NCBI GenBank assembly: GCA_944324555.1
Contig: CALUWU010000151.1
Span: 1-58,112, forward strand
DNA from: an uncultured Desulfovibrio sp.
Lineage (GTDB): Bacteria > Desulfobacterota > Desulfovibrionia > Desulfovibrionales > Desulfovibrionaceae
Length of the DNA stretch: 58,112 bases
Direction: 5' to 3'
Numbering within the stretch: position 1 is the stretch's first letter; each line of letters starts with the position of its first letter. Positions 50,692-58,112 of the stretch are shown in pieces. The notes under the pieces are model-generated. The model was not told the DNA's origin, searched no databases, and saw nothing but the letters and a program-made list of their open reading frames with translations. Both the position numbers and the translations under genes were made by a program.

Positions 50692-50724
50692 AAAAAAAAG
50701 GAGCGGAGAAAACCTCTCCGCTCC
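50692..50724 (-). terminator. Strong Rho-independent terminator of the dfx-rub-roo operon
   Basis: GGAGCGGAGA / TCTCCGCTCC stem on the minus strand, immediately followed by TTTTTTTT, about 40 nt after the roo stop. Confidence 0.93.
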
Positions 50725-50760
50725 CCAGAACCGCCCGACGGCGGGAAAGAAAGGGCGCGC

Positions 50761-51966
50761 TTATCCGCCGATCTTCTTCAGCAGCGCCTCGCCCACGGCG
50801 CGGCCCAGATCATGGGCGGCCTTCAGGCCGTCGTGACCGGGACGCCAGCAGCAGCGCACGGGCGCGGCGGGCAGTTCCCAACCCATTTCCTCAAAGGCGC
50901 ACTGAATGCACTTGGCGCTTTCGCCGGACCAGCCATAGGAGCCGAAGGCGCCCGCCACGCGATTTTTCGGCCGCAGCCCCTTGATGTAGGTCAGCTGCGC
51001 CGCCATCAGCGGCAGAATGCCGTTGTTGTGCGTCGGCGAACCGGCGAGCACCGCGCCGCAACGGCCGATTTCGGTCATGACGGCGCTGTGATGGTTCTGC
51101 TTCACGGACATGATTCTCGTGGGAATACCCACTTCTTCCAGGCCGCTGCACGCGGCGTAGGCCATCTTCTCGGTGGAATGCCACATGGTATCGTAAAAGA
51201 TCACGGCCCGCTTCTGCGGCTTCTGTTCGGCCATATCGCGGTACAGGTCCACGATGCGCTTGACGGATTCCTTGCCGCGATGGATGAGACCGTGATCCGG
51301 GGCGATCATGTCGATATCCAGCGATTCCACGATGGGCAACGCCGCCAGCACCTGGGGCGAGTAGGGCAGGACGATGTTGTTGTAGTATTCGCGCACGCGG
51401 AATTCAAAATCGGCGGCGTCGTGTTCGTCCACGTAGCGATAGCTGCTCGCGATGTTCTGCCCGAAGGCGTCCTGGCTGATCAGCAGCTTGTCTTCGGGGA
51501 TATAGGAAACCATGCTGTCGGGCCAGTGCAGCATGCGGGTTTCCTGAAAGACGATGGTCCGCTTGCCGATGGAGAGGGTGTCGCCGCTCTTGACGGCCTG
51601 CACGGGCCAGTCCTTGCACTGGGGGAAATAGCCCTGCATGGATTTGAGGCCAAGCGTGGAGCAGAAGATCTTTTCCGGCTTGCAGCGCTCGACGATCTCG
51701 GCCAGCGAACCGGCATGATCCAGTTCCAGGTGGTTGATCACCAGATAATCGACGCGCTCGGGATCAATGATCTTGGCCAGACGGCAGAGCATGGCGCCGG
51801 CGCAGCCGGGGGACACCGTATCAAAAAGAACGTTCTTTTCGTCCTTGATCAGATAGGCGTTGTAGGTGGTGCCTTCGGGAGAGGTGGAGTAGCCGTGAAA
51901 GTCGCGATGGTCGTAGTCGACGCAGCCGACCCAGTAAATATCCTTTTTCAGTTCAACGGATTGCAT
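50761..51966 (-). CDS. roo: Rubredoxin:oxygen oxidoreductase (flavodiiron protein)
   Basis: 401 aa. Reduces O2 to water (and can reduce NO) in the cytoplasm with electrons from rubredoxin. The beta-lactamase-like domain has the full diiron ligand set: His79, Glu81, Asp83, His84 (NHLELDHAG), His147, Asp166 and His225. The flavodoxin domain starts AVIFYDTMWHSTEKMA (FMN phosphate loop), with SPTHNNGILP and GSYGWSGESAKC. The ATG at 51966 has GGAG with 6-nt spacing; earlier in-frame ATGs lack sites. Third gene after dfx and rub, separated from rub by a 271-nt gap containing a module A repeat. Confidence 0.97.
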   Translation of the reverse strand: MQSVELKKDIYWVGCVDYDHRDFHGYSTSPEGTTYNAYLIKDEKNVLFDTVSPGCAGAMLCRLAKIIDPERVDYLVINHLELDHAGSLAEIVERCKPEKIFCSTLGLKSMQGYFPQCKDWPVQAVKSGDTLSIGKRTIVFQETRMLHWPDSMVSYIPEDKLLISQDAFGQNIASSYRYVDEHDAADFEFRVREYYNNIVLPYSPQVLAALPIVESLDIDMIAPDHGLIHRGKESVKRIVDLYRDMAEQKPQKRAVIFYDTMWHSTEKMAYAACSGLEEVGIPTRIMSVKQNHHSAVMTEIGRCGAVLAGSPTHNNGILPLMAAQLTYIKGLRPKNRVAGAFGSYGWSGESAKCIQCAFEEMGWELPAAPVRCCWRPGHDGLKAAHDLGRAVGEALLKKIGG

Positions 51967-52094
51967 TGGGGTCTCCATGAAAAAAAGGTATGCCCCGCCG
52001 ATGCGGGGGCATCGGCAGGGCTCCGTATCTGCGGGCTGTCGGAAAAACAGCGACACCGCTGAGGACTTCAGCCAGAGAACGCGGTCCGCCCCTG

Positions 52095-52239
52095 GAGCGT
52101 CTTGCCTTTGAAAAAGGCGAAACGCAAGGCGGCGCCGCAGCGCCGCCCGGCCAAAAGTGAGCGGAAAAAACGCGTTTTTTCCGCGAAACGACAGGCCCTA
52201 TGGTTTGAAACGCAACGCGTTTCAAACTGAAAAAGCTCT
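52095..52239 (+). repeat. Module A repeat copy inside the rub-roo operon (best-preserved copy)
   Basis: Begins GAGCGTCTTGCCTTTG and ends AAACTGAAAAAGCTCT. Hairpins: GCCTTT-GAAA-AAGGC, GGCGGCGC-CGCA-GCGCCGCC, the perfect GCGGAAAAAACGCGTTTTTTCCGC palindrome, and GTTTGAAACGC-AAC-GCGTTTCAAAC. Its last bases overlap the rubredoxin stop codon. Rho-independent termination is not evident, so it may act as an mRNA processing or attenuation point between rub and roo. Confidence 0.88.
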
Positions 52240-52375
52240 AGGAAGCGGAGAACTGATCCTTGCCTACGCCGCAGACGGGGCAGGTCCAGTCGTCAGGAAG
52301 CTGATCGAAGGGAACATTGTCATGCTCGGCGGGATCATATTCGTAACCGCACACGCCGCATACGTACTTTTCCAT
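52238..52375 (-). CDS. rub: Rubredoxin (short 45-residue type)
   Basis: 45 aa, starting [20 protein letters not shown] and ending KDQFSAS. The single iron is held by Cys6, Cys9, Cys32 and Cys35 in two CxxCG loops. It lacks the seven-residue loop of ordinary 52-residue rubredoxins, as does the D. desulfuricans protein, which it strongly resembles. It delivers electrons to Roo. RBS AAGGAG lies 6 nt upstream of the ATG. It lies 100 nt downstream of dfx. The TAG stop falls within the end of a module A repeat. Confidence 0.96.
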   Translation of the reverse strand: MEKYVCGVCGYEYDPAEHDNVPFDQLPDDWTCPVCGVGKDQFSAS

Positions 52376-52475
52376 GTGACTCTCCTTGGAGATGAAATGT
52401 CAGTCAGTGAAGCGCCGACAGGCCGCCGGCGTTTCGCAAGGGATTTTCGCCTCCTGCCGCGCGGCAGGGGCGCGC

Positions 52476-52856
52476 CTAGTTCTCAGCCTTCCACACGCCG
52501 TGCAGGTTGCAGTATTCGCGCGCCGTCACCTTGGCGGCGTCCGTCTTGAACACGGCTTCGGGCTTGTCGCCGGGCTTCAGGAACGCGGTCAGGCTCTGCC
52601 CGTCGGCAATGAGCTCGATCCACGGAATATAATGTTCCTCGGTCATGGGGTGCGCAACGCTGCCCACCGTCACCTTGTAGCCGCCGGGGACCTTTTCGAT
52701 GACGGGCACATGCTTTTCCAGGGCGCCGTCGGTGGCGCCTTCCTTCATGTGCTTCATGGGTTCGCCGCAACAGGTCATGTGATCGCAGCCGCCATGCAGC
52801 ACTTCAACCACGTTGCCGCACTTCATGCATTTGAAGATATCGAGCTGTTCGGCCAT
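52476..52856 (-). CDS. dfx: Desulfoferrodoxin (superoxide reductase)
   Basis: 126 aa. Reduces superoxide to hydrogen peroxide in the cytoplasm. N-terminal desulforedoxin-like centre I: Cys10, Cys13, Cys29, Cys30. Centre II, the catalytic iron: Glu48 (lid) with His49, His69, His75, Cys116, His119 in [24 protein letters not shown] and CNLHGVW. All ligands are present. ATG at 52856 has AAGGAG with 7-nt spacing; the frame to 53006 is leader. First gene of the dfx(rbo)-rub-roo operon, the classical Desulfovibrio arrangement. Confidence 0.97.
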   Translation of the reverse strand: MAEQLDIFKCMKCGNVVEVLHGGCDHMTCCGEPMKHMKEGATDGALEKHVPVIEKVPGGYKVTVGSVAHPMTEEHYIPWIELIADGQSLTAFLKPGDKPEAVFKTDAAKVTAREYCNLHGVWKAEN

Positions 52857-53024
52857 GGGTATTCTCCTTCCAATATCGGCGAACTCGCCGGTATTCCGCA
52901 TGCAGCGGTTTATCAGTCGACAGATGAACAGACGGCGGGAAACGCGCCTGCTCCTCGATTCATCAGCGCGGCCGGACGGGAGCGCCGCCCGAACGCGGGC
53001 CGTCAAAAATTTTCGGCTTCCCCA

Positions 53025-53052
53025 TAATTAGGAACATAGTGCAATAAGTCAA
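53025..53052 (-). promoter_or_regulatory. Promoter of the dfx-rub-roo operon
   Basis: TTGACT (53052-53047), 16-bp spacer, TAATTA (53030-53025) on the minus strand, in an AT-rich island. TTCCTAATTA and nearby TTATTGCACTATG have weak dyad character that might be a peroxide/iron regulator site; not demonstrable here. Confidence 0.5.
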
Positions 53053-53072
53053 GAGGACTTTTTCCGTTCCGG

Positions 53073-54254
53073 TCATTTCTCCACCACCTGCCTGCGGCGG
53101 ATGCCGAGCACATTGGGCAGGGAGGGCGCGGGCGGATCGCCCAGCAGAATGGCGGCGGCGCTGCGACCGTAGCGCTCGAAGAGCAGGCCCCCCGACCGCA
53201 GGAGCAGGCCCGCCTGAGCGCCCCCCTCGACATACATGACCGTGCGGACGTCCAGCGGCAGATTCAGCAGACGCTGCGCCAGAACGTACGGTTCCACGGG
53301 CTGGCGGCAGTGCAGAAAGAGAATATGGCCGTCGCCGGTCTGCGCCACGGCGGCCACGGCGACGGGTCTGTTGTCCGCCGCCCAGACAATGCGACGGTCC
53401 TCGCTAATGATGCGAAAATTCTGGGCGACCAGCCGGTAATGGCCTTCCAGCGCCTCGATATCGACGCGCGTGCCGTCTTCCACCGCCGCCGTCGGAACTC
53501 CCGCCGCCCGGGCAAGACCGTCGGGCCCGGCCAGAAAATAGGCGCCGAGCCGCTCTCCATGCCGGGCGTTGTTCACATGCGGCCCCTCGCGCAGATACCC
53601 GGTGCTGGTCCGACCGTCCGGCAGATACATGCTGGCGTTGATGGCCGCCACGAGCCCCATGCGATCGGCCCAGCGGCCCAGCGGCAGGGGGACGCCGCCG
53701 TCGGAAGCGGCGCACAGCACGAATTCAAACCGGGCCGGATCAATCCGCACGACGCGCAGGGTCGCCCGCGGCGGTCTCTCTTCGCCGGTCGGCCGCTCGT
53801 ACCGGGCGGCAATGAAGGAAAATTCGCCGTACTCCAGTCCCGGCTCCAGCTGTTTCCAGCCCCGTTCGTCGGGAATGGCCGCCGTTCCGCCCGAAGAGGC
53901 AAAGGCAACGTCCGGCGCCTGCGGCAGTTGCGGCGCGACCGGAAGCGGGGCCTGCGGCTGCGCGACATGCGGCGTCTGTACCGTGGGAATGGCGATGGTC
54001 GGTTCCTTGACCTTGACGGAGCCGCCATAAATTTTTGTCACGCGGCGCGAACTCCGCACGTCTCCCAGGGCGTTGTCTATCCCCAGGGAAGAAGCGCTTT
54101 CGCCCGCGTCGGCAGGCGCCTCCCGCCCGGGAGGGCCGGAAGGCGGGGGGGAGGGTTCCGTCCCGGGGGGGACGTCGCCCGCGACGGCGGCGCAGGCCAT
54201 GCCCGCGACAAGACTCAAACTCGCAAAGACTCTACGCAGCAAGGGTTCTCCCAT
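53073..54254 (-). CDS. Secreted phosphodiester glycosidase (NAGPA/DUF2233-like)
   Basis: 393 aa. Signal peptide (LLRRVFASLSLVAGMACAAVAGD), a Pro/Ala/Gln-rich linker to about residue 130, then a NAGPA domain: LVAAINASMYLPDGRTSTGYL (conserved Asn, Gly), GPHVNNARHGERLGAYFLAG, EDRRIVWAADNRPVAVAAVA and MYVEGGAQAGLLLRSGG. Family members hydrolyse sugar-phosphodiester bonds; in bacteria they act on the envelope or exopolysaccharide. An in-frame TTG at 54242 (GGGAG 5 nt upstream) is a serious alternative start, as GGAGG stands only 2 nt before the ATG. A single-gene unit upstream of dfx. Confidence 0.8.
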   Translation of the reverse strand: MGEPLLRRVFASLSLVAGMACAAVAGDVPPGTEPSPPPSGPPGREAPADAGESASSLGIDNALGDVRSSRRVTKIYGGSVKVKEPTIAIPTVQTPHVAQPQAPLPVAPQLPQAPDVAFASSGGTAAIPDERGWKQLEPGLEYGEFSFIAARYERPTGEERPPRATLRVVRIDPARFEFVLCAASDGGVPLPLGRWADRMGLVAAINASMYLPDGRTSTGYLREGPHVNNARHGERLGAYFLAGPDGLARAAGVPTAAVEDGTRVDIEALEGHYRLVAQNFRIISEDRRIVWAADNRPVAVAAVAQTGDGHILFLHCRQPVEPYVLAQRLLNLPLDVRTVMYVEGGAQAGLLLRSGGLLFERYGRSAAAILLGDPPAPSLPNVLGIRRRQVVEK

Positions 54255-54434
54255 ATCCTCCGATACGCGTTCCGATCGGTTTGCTCCCGCGCCGGGGGAG
54301 GGGCTTCCCCCGAAAGGGGAAATTCCCTCCTCCGGCCGCGTTCCTCGTTCCGCGACATGCGCCGGAGAACGCGGGCGGAAAGGCGTCCTCCCGCCCCGGC
54401 GAAAATGCGGCGGACAGGCCGAAAGGCGACGAAG

Positions 54435-55625
54435 CTAGCGCGCTTCCGCGGCCAGCTTTTCCAGAACCGCGCCCACGCGCTCCAGCGCGTCCCGCAGGAC
54501 GTCGTCCGCAACGGCATAGGAAAGGCGGATGCAGCGGTCGTCGCCGAAGGCGGCCCCGGGCACAAGCGCCACGTGCGCCTCATCCAGCAGACGGGTGCAG
54601 AGTTCCGTGGAATTTCCGACGGAACCGCCGAAACAGCGATGCACGTCGACAAACAGATAAAAGGCGCCGTCCGGGCGGGGGCATACGGCTCCCGGCCAGC
54701 CGGCGATGACTTCCATGGCCATGTCGCGGCGGCGGCGGAAGGCCTCCCGCATTTCGTCCACGCAGTCCGTCGGGCCGTTCAGGGCCGCCAGCGCGGCTTT
54801 CTGGGCGATAGAGCAGATATTGGACGTGCTGTGCCCCTGCATGGAAGAGATCTTCTTGATCAGATCGGGATGCGCGGCAAGGAAGCCCACGCGCCAGCCC
54901 GTCATGGCGAAGCTCTTGGACAGGCCGTTCAGCACGGCGACCTGCTCGGGATAGCGCGCGAACCAGGAAATGGCGCTGCTCATGACCGCCGGGGCAAAGA
55001 CGAGCTGATCGTAAATTTCATCGGACAGTACAAAGACGCCGCGTTTCATGGCCCAGTCCATGATGGCGTCAAACTCTTCCCGGGTGTAGACGGCGCCGGT
55101 GGGGTTGCTGGGCGAGTTGAGAATAAGCAGGCGCGTCGCCGGTCCCGCGTGGGCTTCCAGCATGGCGGGGGTCACCTTGAACCCCTGTTCAGCTCCGGCG
55201 GGCACGCTTACGGGCTTGCCGCCGGCAAGCATGACCATGTCGGGATAGCTCAACCAGTACGGCGCGGGAATCAGGACTTCGTCGCCCGGATTGACGGTAG
55301 TCTGAATGAAATTATACAGGCAATGCTTGCCTCCCGCGCCGATGACAATGGATTCCGCCGGAACGGGCACGCCGTAGGCGCGCTCGAAGTAGGCGCCCGC
55401 CGCAGCGCGCAGTTCGGGAATTCCCGGCACGGCCGTATAACGGCAGAAGTTCGCGTCAATGGCCGCCTTGGCGGCTTCGCAAATATGCGCGGGGGTGGGA
55501 AAGTCCGGCTCGCCCACGGCAAGACTGGTAACGGCAACTCCCTGCGACTTCAACTCCAGGGCCCGACTGTTGACGCTCAGCGTCAACGACGGCTTGATGC
55601 TTCGCAGGCGTTCGGAAATCTGCAT
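54435..55625 (-). CDS. Aspartate/aromatic-type pyridoxal-phosphate aminotransferase (class I)
   Basis: 396 aa. Fold-type I aminotransferase. LAVGEPDFPTPAHICEAAKAAI, VIGAGGKHCLYNFIQTTVNPGDEVLIPAPYW, ILNSPSNPTGAVYTREEF (Asn), VLSDEIYDQLVF (Asp), and NGLSKSFAMTGWRVGFLAA with the PLP Lys and Arg, plus C-terminal CIRLSYAVADD with the substrate Arg. Most like the AspB/PatA Ib subgroup that transaminates aspartate and aromatic acids. ATG at 55625 has AAGGAG upstream. Divergent from sfsA, with a promoter just upstream. Confidence 0.95.
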   Translation of the reverse strand: MQISERLRSIKPSLTLSVNSRALELKSQGVAVTSLAVGEPDFPTPAHICEAAKAAIDANFCRYTAVPGIPELRAAAGAYFERAYGVPVPAESIVIGAGGKHCLYNFIQTTVNPGDEVLIPAPYWLSYPDMVMLAGGKPVSVPAGAEQGFKVTPAMLEAHAGPATRLLILNSPSNPTGAVYTREEFDAIMDWAMKRGVFVLSDEIYDQLVFAPAVMSSAISWFARYPEQVAVLNGLSKSFAMTGWRVGFLAAHPDLIKKISSMQGHSTSNICSIAQKAALAALNGPTDCVDEMREAFRRRRDMAMEVIAGWPGAVCPRPDGAFYLFVDVHRCFGGSVGNSTELCTRLLDEAHVALVPGAAFGDDRCIRLSYAVADDVLRDALERVGAVLEKLAAEAR

Positions 55626-55686
55626 GACAAGGGCTCCTTGCTGACTGACGGCGCGCCGCGGCGCGCCTTGCATTGAATCTGCAAAA

Positions 55687-55715
55687 CATGTAGCAGGTTG
55701 CCCGTAGACTGTAAA
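55687..55715 (-). promoter_or_regulatory. Sigma70 promoter for the aminotransferase gene
   Basis: TTTACA (55715-55710), 17-bp spacer, TACATG (55692-55687) on the minus strand, about 60 nt before the ATG. Confidence 0.55.
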
Positions 55716-55737
55716 TGAGCCTCAACCCCGTTCCGCC

Positions 55738-56523
55738 ATGACGCGCACGCCCCCGCTTCTCCCCCTTCCCCCGTCCTGCATCGTCGGCCTATTCCGGCAG
55801 CGCCGCAAGCGCTTTACCGTTCTGATGGAAAAGGACGGGCAAACGATCAGCGTCCACAGCAACAATTCCGGCAGCATGCTGGGGCTGACGCGCCCCGGCG
55901 CGCCCCTGCTGGCCTCGCCCGCGAACAACCCCGCCCGCAAGCTGCCCTATACGCAGGAAGCCGTCTGGCTGGAAACGCGCGCCGTGCCGCCGGAACTACC
56001 GCCGGCCCCGGACGCGCCCCTCCCCGGGCTGCGCGGCTTCTGGGTCGGCGTCAATACGGCGGTCCCCAACCGTATGCTGGAAGCGGCCTTTCATGCGGGC
56101 CGTCTGGACTTTGCGCGCGGCTATACGGAATGCCGCCGGGAGGTCCGCCGGGGAGCGAGCCGCCTGGACGCCTGCCTGACCGGGCCGGATCTGCCGCCGC
56201 TCTGGGTGGAGTGCAAGAACGTCACGATGGTGGAAGACGACAGGGCGCTCTTTCCCGACGCCGCCAGCGAGCGGGGGCAGAAGCATCTGCGCGAACTCAT
56301 GGACATCGTCGCGGCCGGGGAGCGAGCCGCCATGTTTTATCTTGTACAGCGCCCGGACGGACGCTGCTTTGCCCCCGCAGACGTCATTGACCCCGCCTAT
56401 GCGGACCTGTTTTATGAGGCCGTGCGCGCGGGCGTTGAAATGTATCCCTATCGAGCCGTCGTCAGCACGAAAGGTATTGATCTGGGCGAGCCCTTGCCGC
56501 TTGCCACCTCGCAAGACCGCTAG
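55738..56523 (+). CDS. sfsA: SfsA, DNA/RNA nuclease-like protein
   Basis: 261 aa. N-terminal OB-like part with [17 protein letters not shown] and [23 protein letters not shown], then a restriction-endonuclease-like core [40 protein letters not shown] (the ExK-type motif and FPDA-S-RG-KHL signature). Earlier called a sugar-fermentation stimulation protein; later annotated as a nuclease. The start has no clear ribosome-binding site and is set by frame and family length. No other gene is close downstream; the next 467 nt are repeat. Confidence 0.92.
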   Translation: MTRTPPLLPLPPSCIVGLFRQRRKRFTVLMEKDGQTISVHSNNSGSMLGLTRPGAPLLASPANNPARKLPYTQEAVWLETRAVPPELPPAPDAPLPGLRGFWVGVNTAVPNRMLEAAFHAGRLDFARGYTECRREVRRGASRLDACLTGPDLPPLWVECKNVTMVEDDRALFPDAASERGQKHLRELMDIVAAGERAAMFYLVQRPDGRCFAPADVIDPAYADLFYEAVRAGVEMYPYRAVVSTKGIDLGEPLPLATSQDR

Positions 56524-56582
56524 CCGTTTTGCACGCACAACGCTGCCGCGCGCGCCAATCATGCGCCGCCGGAAGATAAAAA

Positions 56583-56598
56583 CGTTTCACGCGAAACA
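56583..56598. other. parS-like 16-bp palindrome (second site)
   Basis: CGTTTCACGCGAAACA differs from TGTTTCACGTGAAACA at two positions. It is flanked by A-rich sequence and lies just before a module A repeat. Confidence 0.25.
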
Positions 56599-56611
56599 AA
56601 AAAACACAATC

Positions 56612-56760
56612 CTAGAACGATTTCTGTTTGAAACGCTACGCGTTTCAAACCACAAGGCCTGTCGTTTCGCGGGGAAAAACCCGGTTCTCCGCTCACTTTG
56701 GACCGGGCGGCGCAGTCTCGCCGCCTCGCGTTTTACCCTTTTCAAGGGTGAAACGCTCTA
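56612..56760 (-). repeat. Module A repeat copy (inverted), joined to a module B copy
   Basis: Begins TAGAACGATTTCTGTTTGAAACGC and ends CAAGGGTGAAACGCTCTA; the inner palindromes are partly degraded. It runs directly into the module B copy from 56760. Confidence 0.82.
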
Positions 56761-56979
56761 TGCGCGGGTTTTGGGGAAGATGGGGGAGTTTGAGGGGGAA
56801 ACTACGGGAACGCCTTCCCTCGCTTCGCTTCGGAAAGGCTGGGGCCCTTTTTGCCGCGAGCAGCGACCCGACGGCGGCCGCAGGCCGTGCCCGTTAGGCG
56901 CCTTGGCGCCTTACGGGCATCGACAGCAGAGCAAAGGGGTTTCTTCCCCCTCAAAAAATGTAATGGGTCCTGATCCTGG
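56760..56979 (+). repeat. Module B copy with an extra loop segment
   Basis: Head TGCGCGGGTTTTGGGGAAGA and tail AATGTAATGGGTCCTGATCC are intact, but the loop between the GA-rich arms is enlarged by about 130 nt containing several hairpins (for example GTGCCCGTTAGGCGCC...GGCGCCTTACGGGCAT). Part of this loop (56837-56927) matches the structured region next to ribF at 35858-35928. It abuts a short module A start (GGAGCGTTTTGCC, 56977-56989) at the end of the MFS gene. No protein gene in 56524-56990. Confidence 0.8.
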
Positions 56980-56990
56980 AGCGTTTTGCC

Positions 56991-58112
56991 TCATTTTTCC
57001 AGAACGCTCCATCCCCTTGACGCCTGATGCAGGTCGGGGAAGCGGCGGAGGGAAGCGAGGTAGAGGACCAGCCCGACGCAGGGGGCGAGAGCCAGCGCGA
57101 GAAAGGCTGTTTCGTAGCTGAAGTTGTGGGCGATGAAGCCAGCGTAGGCGTGACTCATGGACGCGCCTATGCCGTGCGTGACCATGACGAAACCGAGACC
57201 AAGATTGATATGGCCTGTGCCGCGCAGCAGGCGGGCCACAAGGCCGGGCATGGCGACCCCGAGCGTGCCGTTGCCGATACCGTCGAGAATCTGCACGGGG
57301 ATGACGACCCATTCGCTTTGGTAGAGGCCGGCGATCAGGCCGCGCACGGGCAGGACGCAGAGCGCCAGCAGAAAGAGGACGCCGTATCCCTTGCGCACGG
57401 CCGCGCGGGAGGCCAGCAGCGCGGCGACGATCATGGTGCCCTGCGCCACGATGACGGTGGCGGCCGTATAGAGGGCGGGATTGCTGCCAAAGCGGGCGAC
57501 GGCGGACTGCCCGAGCAGGGGGAGCATGGCCGCGTTGCCGAAGTGGAACAGGGCCACGGTCAGGGCCACGGCCCAGAGAGAGCGGGGAGGAAAGCCCTTG
57601 CGCGACGCCAGCGGGGGATGCGAATCGTCGGTATCCAGACCGCGCGCCACGTTATGATCTATCTGCTTGCCATTGACGCCCAGAACGGCCGCCAGACTGA
57701 GGGCCGCCATGCAGGCCATGACCCAGAAGACGCCGACGATGCCGTACAGATAGCCGACAAGGCCGCCCAGAGCGGCGGAAGTTGCGTTGCCGGCGTGATT
57801 CCACGCCTCGTTGACGCCGAGGCGGGCGGGAAGACCGTTTTGTCCCACAAGCCCCAGGGTAACGCCCGCAATCAGGGGGCCGACGGCGGCGCCGGCAATG
57901 GCCTGAACGCAGCGGGACACGCCGACGGCAAGAGGGGCGGCGGAGAGGAAGAAGGCGCCGCAGGCCAGGGTGATCAGGACGGCGGCGCAGGCGAGGAGCG
58001 CGCGCTTGGCGCGCGTGTGGTCGGTCAGGGCGCCGAGGGGCGCGGCGCACAGCAGGGCCACGGCGTCGCCAAGGCTCATGATGATGCCGATTTCGTCGGC
58101 GGGCCAGCCGTG
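56991..58112 (-). CDS. MFS transporter, N-terminus cut by the window end
   Basis: The reading frame is open to the window edge (HGWPADEIGIIMSLGDAVALL...), so the true start lies beyond 58112; about 373 codons are visible. Ten or more hydrophobic segments. PLGALTDHTRAKRALLACAA is the MFS motif A loop (G-x-x-x-D-x-x-x-R) and LILDGIGNGTLGVAMPGLVARLLRGTGH lies in the second half. Substrate not predictable. The ATG at 58079 is inside the first transmembrane region and is probably not the start. Stop TGA is at 56991. Confidence 0.85.
   Translation of the reverse strand, partial: HGWPADEIGIIMSLGDAVALLCAAPLGALTDHTRAKRALLACAAVLITLACGAFFLSAAPLAVGVSRCVQAIAGAAVGPLIAGVTLGLVGQNGLPARLGVNEAWNHAGNATSAALGGLVGYLYGIVGVFWVMACMAALSLAAVLGVNGKQIDHNVARGLDTDDSHPPLASRKGFPPRSLWAVALTVALFHFGNAAMLPLLGQSAVARFGSNPALYTAATVIVAQGTMIVAALLASRAAVRKGYGVLFLLALCVLPVRGLIAGLYQSEWVVIPVQILDGIGNGTLGVAMPGLVARLLRGTGHINLGLGFVMVTHGIGASMSHAYAGFIAHNFSYETAFLALALAPCVGLVLYLASLRRFPDLHQASRGWSVLEK

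Noticed and set aside
1-58112. CRISPR array, prophage, transposase, rRNA or tRNA genes
   Set aside because: The repeats are dispersed, not regularly spaced with spacers; no Cas, integrase, phage structural or transposase protein and no tRNA-like TTCGANNC arm with matching stems was seen.

Overview
The window is a stretch of GC-rich chromosome that reads as a sulfate-reducing deltaproteobacterium of the Desulfovibrionaceae. The best lineage evidence is a desulfoferrodoxin - rubredoxin - Roo oxygen-defence operon whose rubredoxin is the unusual short 45-residue type known from Desulfovibrio desulfuricans. Supporting evidence is a 2x[4Fe-4S] ferredoxin I-like protein, a B12-dependent ribonucleotide reductase, a thiosulfate/polysulfide reductase-like pair and a giant FAD/Fe-S (lactate/glycolate dehydrogenase-type) oxidoreductase. 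No rRNA, tRNA, CRISPR array, transposase or prophage was seen. It is mostly housekeeping chromosome.

Layout. 0-6.5 kb (minus strand): a YdjM-like membrane protein, nrdJ, an Rsm22-like methyltransferase and a RACE-like ASKHA/2Fe-2S protein. 6.8-12 kb: fliM, an EamA transporter, a nitroreductase, an M23 peptidase and a MATE exporter. 12-16.7 kb: an isolated FRG-domain gene with its own AT-rich promoter, the SRP RNA gene ffs, argB, and an envelope gene set (YajG-like lipoprotein, secreted TPR-like protein, 112-aa protein). 16.8-22 kb: serS, a Bcr/CflA exporter, and a ferredoxin - YkgJ - unknown - TPR operon. 22-28 kb: an MltB-like transglycosylase coupled to a CI/S24-type regulator that lacks its catalytic Ser, then hflKC, and ddl overlapping an HD-domain gene. 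28-36 kb: a polyphosphate set (ppk, an HD-domain protein, ppx/gppA), then a molybdopterin oxidoreductase with its four-cluster ferredoxin partner, both apparently cytoplasmic. 36-42 kb: ribF, a DEAD-box helicase, hisI, hisG and a second YkgJ protein. 42-50 kb: a large polytopic membrane protein, the 1193-aa FAD/Fe-S oxidoreductase and a membrane protein. 50-58 kb: an AT-rich gene-free stretch, roo-rub-dfx, a phosphodiester glycosidase, an aminotransferase, sfsA and an MFS transporter cut by the window end.

The most unusual thing is not a protein. Many intergenic gaps carry pieces of one modular, hairpin-rich dispersed repeat family. Module A is about 145 bp, built of several perfect hairpins with AGAGC/GCTCT ends. 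Module B is a long GA-rich inverted repeat. They occur alone, joined, in both orientations and as internal-deletion remnants. One copy sits inside the rub-roo operon. Several copies end exactly at TAG stop codons. One B copy at 56.8 kb carries a loop segment that also appears, with a strong terminator behind it, next to ribF at 35.8 kb, which suggests a repeat-associated small RNA.

Functions are assigned from motifs read by eye. No database search was run. Start sites were chosen by ribosome-binding-site spacing and often differ from the longest open frame.
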